Assembly: GCA_949825045.1 (NCBI GenBank)
Contig: OX463815.1
Coordinates: 20,639,231-20,703,230, forward strand
Source: Argyresthia goedartella
Taxonomy: Eukaryota > Arthropoda > Insecta > Lepidoptera > Argyresthiidae
Direction: 5' to 3'
DNA: 64,000 nucleotides
Shown here: one piece after another, positions 55,117-64,000 of the stretch
Layout: the number at the start of each line of letters is the position of its first letter
Position numbering within the stretch: position 1 is the stretch's first letter
The notes under the pieces: generated by a model
Database searches by the model: none
Told to the model about the DNA's origin: nothing
What the model saw: only the letters and a program-made list of their open reading frames with translations
Program-made: the position numbers and the translations under genes

Positions 55117-55540
55117 CACACGTATTATAAACCCTCTTTACTGCGTACGAAAACCGCACGATACGATCAGCATAATGTTAAACTACTTGGTAAAAACTCA
55201 TTTCTTATCTGAAAAATTACACATTATGACCATAATGTGTAATTTTTCTACATATTATGACATTCAAATTTCGATCGCCGACGCCCGCCTGCGTGCCGTC
55301 CCTAGTTTGCTTGTGAAGTTGGTACTGACATTCAAATTTCGAACGCCGACGCCCGCCTGCGTGAAGTTGGTACTACAGAACAAGCTAAACAATTGCAGAG
55401 CCACAATGCCGGTCAAACATGCGGTTCCTGAACACATCAAAGAGAGCTTATGATAGGTGTGTAGATAAACTAGTGTATGTAACTGTACATAATTAGGCAT
55501 TATGCAGCAGTCACATAAACTACTATTAAAATCACATTTT
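55117..55540 (+). repeat. repeat family T, copy 3
   Basis: Foldback arms near 55117-55150 and 55433-55470. A 48-bp internal duplication ('gacattcaaatttcgaacgc...') is shared with copy 4 but absent from copy 1. Part of the outer block ('aattaggcattatgcagcag') is deleted. Confidence 0.75.
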
Positions 55541-55732
55541 TTTGTGAACGTATTGTAAGACTGTTTTATCTCCATATTATGAGCGTTTTAGAGAAATTGA
55601 ATTTTTATTCGATTTTAACGAGGTTAGATAAAGGATGATTATTTCAAACGAACGTATAAAATCTTATTTTGTTTATTATTAATGTAGATTATATTTTATA
55701 GATGTTTAAAAATCTCAAATAGTTTAACGGGT

Positions 55733-55854
55733 GTCATTAAACAAACGGATCGAATATAGCAAACGAAGTCACGCTTTCTCACTTGCACACAGTAGCTGTA
55801 AAAGTGAGAAAGCATGATTTCTGTTGCTTTCATTCGATTCGTTTCTTTAATGAC
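55733..55854. repeat. long imperfect hairpin, about 52-bp stem
   Basis: Left arm 55733-55784 starts 'gtcattaaacaaacggatcg' and ends 'gctttctcactt'. The right arm, 55802-55854, pairs with about 12 mismatches and small gaps. The loop is about 17 nt. The 12 bp next to the loop is perfect. It could be a small foldback element or a microRNA-like precursor. Confidence 0.75.
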
Positions 55855-55859
55855 TCACA

Positions 55860-57715
55860 GTACAGTTTAATAATGTTGATTCTATTTTATATATGTTGGA
55901 AACTCACTCATAGTACCTACCTACAGTTGATTTTATACCGCGTATAAAAGCAAATAAATGATAAATAAATAACAAATCACACTGGCACTATTCTTACCAT
56001 ATCGGTACTTTTGCGGCATTCTATCTATAAGTAATACGGACCGGGCGACTGTAACCTGGGAATGAGTATGCACGAAACCCCTTAATGAGTTAGCCCCATC
56101 TGAAACTAAGGTCCGCTAGCTCGACAGATAGAAAGGGAGTAGGCACTATTGTGAGATTAATTCCGGCCTAATGGCCTCGCGGTTTTGTCATATTGTAGTC
56201 GTCACAATTTGGTAGGGTATTAGGTAAGAGCTTCATTGTTATTAATTAGCCAAGGTCGCCAAGCCTCAGCTCAAATAATTGACAGACAAAGTGACTGTTA
56301 ACATTGTGTATTATTTCAACACTCACCTAATAATCGCCACTCAGAATTGTCCGACCAAAATTACAGTAATTATTAATTTATTGATATAAGTAAAATACAT
56401 TTTCATTTTCATGACACTCCTTCATCAACCCGCAATGAGCCAGAGCGTGGTGGAGTATGGCTCAATCATACATGTTTCCAGGTACAGGCCTGTGCCCTTC
56501 AGTGGGGACATAATTGGCCTATGATATGTTTTTTTTATAATAAATAATAATCGTGAGCACACGGACGACGCCTTCACCAGCCGTGACAGTCGCCGTGACC
56601 GAACCCGGTCGGAGAACATCATCAATATCATCATACATTAACTTATTCAGATCCGAAGAGAACAGCCGAATGATGATAAAATCCATTTTTTTTTCGATCC
56701 TACCTATGGATAGATTAAGGAATCCTGAAAAAGGAAAATTGTGACAGCAAGCAGCAGCTAAACAACTTTGTTCCAAATTACATGTATTGTATCAGCACAT
56801 GCCGTGTTTCCCACGAACCCCGGAGGGTTTAGCCATAGACTAATAAAAACAAGGTTTAGCTTAGTTTTAAGTTTGTTTAGTTTTGTTAGTACGATTGTTC
56901 AAAAATGTCATATTTTCAAGACTTATTTTAGGGGCTTAAGTAACTATCTTGTGTTGGAAAATTCAATCAGTTCAGTCATTATCGGGCGACTGCTCAAAGG
57001 GCAAAGAAATTAGTTCGAATGCATTTTCTGCAAAGCAACTGTTGTTTCTGGATAGACTGTCATCTATTTGACATCAGATATCCACCTATCTATCCATCGT
57101 TTCATTTATCAATGAAGTAGTAGATTGTATCTCTAAGTTTACGGCGATGGCGGGATATTGAAAGCAGAGTGAAGTGAATGATCGAAGCAGCGTCGTCAAG
57201 ATTTTGGCTACCGTGGAAAAATATAGTAAAATTTATCTTTATCAATAAAATAGGAATTGTGATCTTAGGCGCTAAGATGTGGTCAGCTATTTATTTCTGA
57301 TCAAATCCGCTGTAGCAGATCCCACTAGTAGAGTAATGGAACGGATAATGCGCCGCCTAAACAAATACTTTACTGGGTGAAATGTAAAGATCAAGTGGCC
57401 AATCCATTTCATTGCCACTTGCGCTAACAATACTGTAATCGGATCTGAGTACTTAGTACTTAGAGTGGTAGCTCTTACACTCTGTGAGAATATCATAGCT
57501 CTATTTTCTAGTTTACCGCTGTAATATTTTGAAGTACTTTGAACATTGAATTTAAGACATTTGGATTATTTCAATTGTATAACTTGCCGTTATTTTCATG
57601 ATTTAGTTGTATAATCGTTGTTGTTGATTCAAAACTACTAGTGCGGTTGAACGTACCTAACTATTTCAGAAGTGTCTGCTGCAATTTGGACTTACGTCCC
57701 CATATTAAAATTTAC
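55860..57715. other. mostly unassigned; one RTE-type 3' end piece
   Basis: 56430-56535 carries 'gagccagagcgtggtggagt', 'atggctcaatcatacatg' and 'gtacaggcctgtgcccttca', 'gtggggacataattggc', the usual 3' end of an RTE-like element or RTE-dependent SINE. The remaining 1.7 kb shows no supported feature; short open frames at 56519-56776 and 57287-57496 (minus) have no motif. Confidence 0.4.
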
Positions 57716-57717
57716 GT

Positions 57718-58120
57718 AAAAACCGGCCAAGTGCGAGTCGGAATCGCGCACGAAGTACCATTATCTATAAAAACGGCAAAAAATCACGGCAGCCCCACTT
57801 AACTATTAATTTTATTGAAATTAAATTATTTTTAAAGTGAAAAATATAACTCAATATTCTGTGAATATTTCAAGCGTATACCTGTTGCCGTTATCAATAT
57901 CGAGCAAAAACTAGCAAAAAATCACTTTTGTTGCATGGGGCTCCCATACAACAAAAGTGATAAATATTTAAATATTATATTTATTTTATTCTGTATTTTA
58001 GTATTTGTTGTTATAGCGGCAACAGAAATACATCATCAATGAAAATTTTAACTGTCTACGGAGTCTTAGTAATAGGGTCCCGTTTTACCCTTTGGGTGCG
58101 GAACCCCAAAAACCGGCAGC
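57718..58120 (+). repeat. repeat family R copy
   Basis: 'aaaccggccaagtgcgagtc' start, central 'gtatttgttgttatagcggc' and 'aacagaaatacatcatca', end 'ggagtcttagtaatagggtc' and 'gggtgcggaaccccaaaaac'. The GGAC run is deleted. Confidence 0.75.
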
Positions 58121-58695
58121 ACCATCGTATACATTCAAGTCACCAACGAAGAAGGCGTTGTCGACAGTCCACTACCTCCAAGATCGGTGCCACACTTACC
58201 GGCCACCTAAACTTTGTCACTGTCAAATCCAATACCAACATAATTAACCTACCTGAGCCAGAGAGTCTTCCAGAACACGCAGAGATATTTTGACGGAACT
58301 AAATTACTCGAGGAAATTGCCTCGTCAACGATGCCTCGGCCGCGAATCGCCCGAAGATGTTTGTATTAAATTGTTCTGAGCACACAGAGAACTAGAGAAG
58401 TATATAACGTATCCTCAGGCGTTCGGCAAGGGACGAAGGGCCCGAGACTTAATAAGCCCTAGTCGGGTCGACCACATCTACATAGACCTCATGTACTCGT
58501 ACTAGGAGAGATTAGAGATAAACATTATTTATTTCCAAAAATTATCATTCTCATGGATCCCTACTGTCTCCCTAATTAAACTCTGATTTTTTATTTCTTA
58601 GAATTCTGACTGCTATCATTTTTTGACATGTCAGAGATTACAACCTTTTTGGCAGGGCACATTTATCAATTTAAATACGAGTCTGAACATCTGAG
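58121..58695 (+). pseudogene. possible degenerate coding remnant
   Basis: Right after the R copy, GC-richer sequence reads 'GSTIVYIQVTNEEGVVDSPL' in one frame, 'ATLTGHLNFVTVKSNTNIIN' and 'LPEPESLPEHAEIF' in another, and 'EIASSTMPRPRIARRC' in the third. Protein-like segments that switch frame suggest an old gene or transposon fragment. No family recognised. Confidence 0.2.
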
Positions 58696-58699
58696 TCTA

Positions 58700-58977
58700 T
58701 ACATTTTATTTGTTAGTGAATGTATCCATTTTATTCCCGGGAAGGGCCAGGCTGTGGCTCCATAACGTTTATAAAAATCAACGAACAATCACAACACGAA
58801 AAGTCAACAAGGAAAAACTTAACAGAATAACAGAAACTTACATTTTATTTGTTAGTGAATGTATCCATTTTATTCCCGGCAAGGGCCAGGCTGTGGCTCC
58901 ATAACGTTTATAAAAATTAACGAACAATCACAACACGAAAAGTCAACAAGAAAAAACTTAACAGAATAACAGAAACT
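58700..58977 (+). repeat. 139-bp tandem duplication
   Basis: 58700-58838 and 58839-58977 differ by about four substitutions and have the same length. The unit includes 'ttgttagtgaatgtatccat' and 'gccaggctgtggctccataa'. Recent simple duplication. Confidence 0.95.
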
Positions 58978-58979
58978 TA

Positions 58980-59935
58980 ACAAATTTAACAAGATAATAA
59001 CAACAAATAGCAGCAAACACCGAGAACACATGAGCCATTGGTATATCTTTGCTGAAATCTACCAATATAATTTGTTCGCCTTAGACTTCGTAGCGTAGAA
59101 TCGCGTTCCAAATGTTAAATAATTCTGCGTCCATCTGACAAAGCAGGTCTTTTGAGTGCACACTTTTTAATTTTTCGTTGAAGTGTTAAGTGTAAAGTAG
59201 TGTCCAATAGAAAGCAATACTGACAGCTAAACGTCGATAGCCACAGTACAAATATTACTCTCACGTCAACGGTAGTACCTTGTTTAAGTTTGTATCAAGT
59301 ATCGGGTTTCTATTTTGTGCTTATCAAAATGAATAAAATGATAATTGCCCTCGTAAAGAACCTTATGATATCTGAAATGTCAGAATTCTACGGAATAAAA
59401 AATCTGAGTTTAGTAGAAAACTGTATCTAGGAAAACAGTAATTCCCGATTAGGATTTTTGTATATGTTTTTGTGGAATAAAGCTAAATAGTATATATATG
59501 AATTTTAAATAATGTAAAAGTAAAGTAAGTTAACAACAGTAAAGGTATTTGTAACTTCCGCTTGTGTGTGTAGGTGTATTTGGATAGTGTAGGTGTTGGT
59601 GTTCTGGTTGTAGCAAGTTAAGTATGAAAGTCCTTCATTAAGCTTTTTAAAAAGATATACATACATACAATACACTGGTATTACAATTACAAGATTTCTC
59701 TTGCCGATGCTAGAACAAGACTGGAGCTCTGATGATCCTGCTCTGGCTGGTGGCGATGACGTCATGACGTCATCGGTATTTCGTAGAAACGGGTACTAAG
59801 GGATGGTACTCATAACTAGCAAGTATAAATGTGTGTTGTATGTATGGATCGGAAATTCACTTATCACTTTTTAAACTCAGAAAGTAAGTAATAACTTGTT
59901 CCACACTTTTTGACATAAACATAACAATTTCCATG
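58980..59935. other. unassigned, AT-rich
   Basis: 'atgacgtcatgacgtcat' at about 59758-59773 is a double CRE-like palindrome (tgacgtca twice). Otherwise nothing supported. Confidence 0.45.
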
Positions 59936-59939
59936 CAGG

Positions 59940-60125
59940 CACATACATTGCTTCTGGCCCCACACTAGGATACCCTGTGTCGTGGTAACCCGAAGTAGCA
60001 ACACATATAAATATCCAAGATCTGGGGTTTTATTTTCCTTTTTCCCCAGCTGGGTTCAAACCCGGGACCTCTCGCATGGTAGGCAAAGTCACAACCCCAA
60101 AGAGGTCGTTACATGCGCTCGATAC
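59940..60125 (-). mobile_element. tRNA-derived SINE, family A
   Basis: On the minus strand: 'accatgcgagaggtcccggg' and B box 'gggtttgaacccagctgggg' (60050-60070 region), ending in 'cctagtgtggggccagaagc' near 59955. Confidence 0.75.
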
Positions 60126-60129
60126 CGTT

Positions 60130-60292
60130 TAATTACAAAACGGTCTCATAACACTTTCAATCACTGCAAGGCCCTTACACGTAGGTAGCTTACATTTAGC
60201 ATCACTCAAGAAACTCCTTCGTCAACCTCTGTGGTATGGCCAGTCTGTCAGCCGGGGTTCCCACTCAACATATCTGTAAGACACACACTTAA

Positions 60293-60340
<48 letters not shown>

Positions 60341-60645
60341 ACACTCTTTATACTATACACAACATAACACACCTTCACCATTTACTCACAGGCTCATATT
60401 TAGCTTCTACCAAAGCTGTTAATGCTATTTCATGTTATATAAAAAGTCTGTTTGTCTTTATATTAATATGTATACATAGTGAAATCCATAATTGGACATA
60501 TTTAAAGTATATATTGTTAATTTATTATAACTATAGTTGACAAGCTGTGTTAAATAAATAAAATAAAAATAAAAAATTAAAAAAACATTGGCCCGGCCGT
60601 CCCGTGTTGTACCTCATATTGACTACAAATGAGTCCGCCCAAATT
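60130..60645. other. unassigned, holds an (AC)n microsatellite
   Basis: (AC)n at 60297-60338. A-rich tail 'aaataaataaaataaaaata' near 60553. No gene recognised. Confidence 0.5.
60297..60338. repeat. (AC)n microsatellite
   Basis: About 21 uninterrupted AC dinucleotides. Confidence 0.97.
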
Positions 60646-60647
60646 TT

Positions 60648-61125
60648 ATTTATCTACACACGTATCATAAACCCTCTTTACTGCGTTCATAAACCGCACG
60701 TTACGATCAGAATTATGTTAAACTACTTGGTAAAAACTCGTTTCGTATCTGGAAAACTGCACATAATGGTCATTATGTGTATTTTTTCTACATATAATGA
60801 TATTCAAATTTCGAACGCCGACGCCCACCCGCGTGCCGTCCCTAGTTTGTCTGTGAAGTTGGTACTGACATTCAAATTTCGAACGCCGACGCCCGTCTGC
60901 GTGAAGTTGGTACTAAAGAACAAGCTAAACAATTGCAGAACCACAATGCCGGTCAAACATGCGGTTCCTGAACACATCAAAGAGAGCTTATGATATGTGT
61001 GTAGATAAACTAGTGTATGTAACTGTACATAATTAGGCATTAAAACTCTCGAGTGATATTATTATGAAACTCGCCTTCGAGTTTTAATGCCCTCCATTAT
61101 GCAGCAGTCACATAAACTACTATTA
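60648..61125 (+). repeat. repeat family T, copy 4 (complete)
   Basis: Foldback arms at 60648-60684 and 60973-61010. The 48-bp internal duplication is present. The second foldback has 'aggcattaaaactc' paired with 'gagttttaatgcc' (about 61036-61049 and 61079-61091). It ends 'gcagcagtcacataaactac'. Confidence 0.8.
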
Positions 61126-61261
61126 TTACCTACTTTGTCATATGGCATAGAACACTCGAACACTTCCCAATTCAAATAATATTTAGTTACACGGCTCTTA
61201 ATTAAATAGGTATGAGGTCACAAGATCGAGATCAAGAGCATCATCTTTATATTTACAAGTC

Positions 61262-61420
61262 AAACATAGCGTAATGGCTTTTCCCAGACGGGATGGCAGA
61301 GGCATAGTTGGGTTTAGATACCAATTCAATGCTGTATTTTGCATGACAAGGGGCTAGCCCATCGCCGCAGCTATGGAGCTATGAAGGTTTCCCCACGACG
61401 TTTCCCGTCACGTATTCCAT
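61262..61420 (-). repeat. SINE family B 3' half
   Basis: 'agcgtaatggcttttcccag', 'acgggatggcagaggcatag', 'gcatgacaaggggctagccc' and 'agctatggagctatgaaggt' follow the reversed family order. Confidence 0.65.
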
Positions 61421-61424
61421 CATA

Positions 61425-62770
61425 TAGCTTGATTCTCAAAATGCAAAAATAGATACATAGTCGCGGCGTAGATACACATATGTAATTACCGACATGTCAG
61501 GTCGCACATTGATCGATGCCTGCAAGCCGGGTTATTGAAACATGTACGTATCAGCGACATACCTACAAGTAGATTACTCGGTGGTACATAATACACATGA
61601 CGTAACAATACGTCAAAAAGTCACCGGCTAACACTCAGTTACAGAAACGATCTTCAAATGATAAAGACGTCTTTAAACACTAAACTTTCATTAAATCGTT
61701 GCACAAAATAAAATCAGAAGAGATTATAGAGATCATTAAATGTTTAGTCATGATACGTCAAACTGGCCAATAATGCGTATTTTTGGTTGCACAAAGTGCC
61801 ATGTAGCATCTTTGATCTCTTTTCGGACATTCGAATTTTAATTGGTCAATAGGAGTCCATTAAAACTGAGAGTTCAGTGTGTGAGTGTTTTTGTGAATGT
61901 ACAATCTTGTAGCATGTCTCTAACGAGTATGATTTCATTTTCTGATACAGGGGAATATGTTCCCCACCTACGACGTCCCGAAAAAAGGTCTGTCCTAGTC
62001 GCATTAATAGCTGGTAATCCCTCAGCCCGGTCAGCCCTCACATGCAGATGGATGTAGGCGATTTGAGGACTCCCCCTTGCCATAGTGACTTCGGTCAACC
62101 GTTTTATTTCAACAACTTTATACTGTTCCTGTCGGCAGGGGGCTCACCTAATGTTTCTTATGAGGGCAACTAATCTACTCAAAGAAATGCAGTAAAGCAA
62201 TATATTGCGAAAGGGCATGTAACATTTTTGGCATACTAACTGTTGAATACATCATGATTTCTGCAGCCAGTGATAAAACGGGTATCGATCGATAGACTAT
62301 TTTTTTACATATAAATTTATGTAATTATAACTTTCTAAAACGATACACTTTTCGAGAAATCTGACTTCAAAGGGAGACAAAAACAACTTTTTTGCACTTT
62401 GAACTTATATTTCTCTGAAATTACATAATTACACACATGTGTTTCGATCATTGATTCTGTCGATGGACATCGGTTTCATGTCAGGCGGGAGACATCAAGA
62501 TTTTTTTTAAAACTCCTTACAAAAATTTTACAACCCTTTTCATAACATAAAATATCGATACAAAATGACACTAACATATTTTATACCCATTATTTCGCCA
62601 CAAGATATTGGCAAACTTATGAGAAAGTCACAGGTAATGCTATAAAACCAATTTCGGTTATTCATATTCACGATATATGACTAGCCGAAACCAGTATTCA
62701 TCATAAGCCTATGAGTCTTCAAATGATGTAACCAAATTCTGAACCTCGTTATTGTCCTTAATCTAAACTT
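61425..62770. other. unassigned
   Basis: Two overlapping open frames at 61842-62098 (plus and minus) have no recognised motif. The rest is AT-rich. Confidence 0.35.
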
Positions 62771-62776
62771 CGGCCG

Positions 62777-63661
62777 TCAAGAGAACTTTAAAGGAGAATC
62801 TGGCAACATGTCATCTTCATAATAGTCTTCAATGTTGGTCTCAAAGTCCTTCTTTGTTGTGGTACGCCCGGCAGATTTCCGTCCTTTCTCAACTTCAGGA
62901 TTTCCATGCTGGCATTCAGTTCTATTAGATTCTACAAAATAAACAACCAGTTACTAATTACCAACGCAACAATGAGTATTGTCAAAGCAAGATAGCTTCG
63001 TTGACATATAAAAACTGGCAAAGTGCGTTTTGGACTTCGCACATTTATGGCTCCGTAACTAATGTAGAATATAGCCTAAAAATGAGGTAATTTTAAAGAA
63101 AATATCTGTTTGAACAATATATTGGTATTTATAGTAAAACATACGTAATAATACCCATTATCACCAAATCAAAGGGAAGTTAAAAATTTCTTCGGTACAA
63201 AAGTTTGTAAAAAAAACTGACCGATGGAGCAGGTATTTTTTTTATTGCGCGTCCCGTTATCTGTATCGGAGCCCCCCTTAAACTCATTTAATAGTACATT
63301 ACGCTACAAGGGAAGTAAGTGAGCTATTACGGAACGAGATGCAATTTGGTGCCCGTGCGAGCTGCGCTCGCAAAGGGCTCTAAGGATCGAGTGCACCCGA
63401 GATATTTAGACGCCCGAGCGCGCGAAGCGAGCAAGGGCGGATATAGTTCGAGGGTGCAATAGCTACTTACAACCCGAGAGAAGTATACTATTTTACACCT
63501 TTCTGGCGAGGAAAATAAAACACAACAAATAAAATAAAACAATGTAATTTAAATTCATATCAAAAAACTAAATGACATTTTAAATACCTTTCTTTTGATT
63601 TATTTGGCAAAAGGTTGTCGATTACATTCTCAGCTTCCATATCCACTTCATCACTTGACAT
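62777..63661 (-). CDS. two-exon gene model, about 72 residues, possibly a gene remnant
   Basis: Exon 1 is 63661-63588: ATG, then 'MSSDEVDMEAENVIDNLL' and 'PNKSKE', ending in AG before a donor 'gtattt'. Exon 2 is 62921-62777. It begins after the acceptor 'aatag', completes the Arg codon in phase and reads 'RTECQHGNPEVEKGRKSAG', 'RTTTKKDFETNIEDYYEDD', 'MLPDSPLKFS', stop. Splicing keeps a single frame, and both pieces are acidic/basic low-complexity of a nuclear-protein type. The start resembles the N-terminus of insect tyrosine-recombinase-like (Crypton-related) proteins as I remember them (M-S-S-D...M-E...LLP.KS), so central exons may be lost. The intron holds a repeat R relic and a GC-rich repeat. 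Confidence 0.4.
63005..63310 (+). repeat. repeat family R, degenerate
   Basis: 'actggcaaagtgcgttttgg', 'acttcgcacatttatggctc' and 'cgtaactaat' are a decayed family start. The middle is AT-rich with no GGAC run. Confidence 0.4.
63320..63500. repeat. GC-rich, CpG-dense repeat block
   Basis: 'gtgcgagctgcgctcgcaaa', 'gggctctaaggatcgagtgc', 'acgcccgagcgcgcgaagcg' and 'agcaagggcggatatagttc' contain several short palindromes (gcgagctgcgctcgc-like). I recall similar blocks scattered in insect genomes, but this is the only copy in this window. Confidence 0.45.
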
Positions 63662-64000
63662 TTTTAATTAGGTAATTAATTTGAGATAAACTTTATCAAA
63701 CTTCAAATAATATCGATTGAATTACCGCCAATGTTTTTTTTTTGTGTTGGTTGAGTTTTTGACCAAGGAGGTTTGCATAGCTTGATCTGTAAAGTTGTAT
63801 GAAAATCCATTACATATCAAGCATTGCTTGTTCTGCAAAGTAATTTGAAAATGGAACGTAGTTTTCAATGCAGACAATGAATGAATGACGTAAAGACTAA
63901 CTTACATTCACTCTTTGAACGTAAGTAAGTAGGTCTTTACGAGCAAGGCAGGTGTAATAGTACATTACTTCAGAGGGAAGAAAGTGACAGTTCCATACCG
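63662..64000. other. unassigned, upstream of the two-exon model
   Basis: Would contain the promoter of the gene model if real. 'gtcaatttaat'-type AT-rich DNA; an imperfect inverted pair 'gaatgaatgacgtaaagac'/'gtaagtaggtctttacg' lies at 63880-63940. No TATA box or initiator could be supported. Confidence 0.3.

Noticed and set aside
60231..60422. frame with a Thr-His repeat
   Set aside because: Direct translation of the (AC)n microsatellite.

Overview
The window looks like AT-rich insect intergenic or heterochromatin-like DNA, most probably from a moth or butterfly. I infer this from four things seen in the sequence: many tRNA-headed SINEs, CR1/L2-like LINEs with (ATT)n-type tails, RTE-like LINE pieces, and a repeat family with an 'accggtcaagtgcgagtc' end and a 'gacggacggac' run that I associate with lepidopteran genomes. 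There are no bacterial operons, no CRISPR array, no rRNA and no convincing stand-alone tRNA gene. No complete, clearly functional host gene is visible. The best host-like candidate is a small two-exon model on the minus strand at the right edge (62777-63661).

Layout. 1-7.4 kb: inverted-repeat elements, SINE pieces, a clean 39-bp minisatellite (about 4087-4826), a LINE 3' end and a repeat R copy. 7.46-12.89 kb: a very large inverted repeat with two arms of about 2 kb around a 1.4-kb spacer. Each arm carries the same broken Mutator-like (MULE) transposase remnant. 12.9-19.2 kb: SINEs and a nearly full-length CR1/L2-like LINE on the minus strand, broken by two frameshifts. 19-27 kb: SINEs, a foldback repeat (family T) and a perfect 29-bp hairpin. 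27.0-31.2 kb: a second LINE copy split by a 1.76-kb DNA element that encodes a SWIM-type zinc-finger protein remnant. 31.7-34 kb: pieces of at least two other LINEs. 34-42 kb: repeats of families T, R and SINE, mostly unassigned AT-rich DNA. 42.8-47.3 kb: an IS630/Tc1-like transposase relic, LINE endonuclease and RTE reverse-transcriptase relics, and a gene-like minus-strand remnant split by a SINE. 48-54 kb: SINE, paired hairpins, an unrecognised 188-residue ORF, a LINE 3' end, a Harbinger-like element with a MADF-domain remnant, an R copy and a perfect 30-bp hairpin. 54-64 kb: T and R copies, an imperfect long hairpin, a 139-bp tandem duplication, SINEs and the two-exon model.

The elements do not form a pathway. 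The window is a record of layered insertions: SINE inside a gene-like remnant, DNA element inside LINE, LINE against LINE. It also shows repeated creation of inverted repeats at every scale from 20 bp to 2 kb. The most unusual object is the 5.4-kb MULE-bearing inverted repeat, which would fold into a roughly 2-kb double-stranded RNA if transcribed. Its inner part looks almost identical between arms while its outer part has drifted. All family assignments come from reading motifs by eye; no database search was run.
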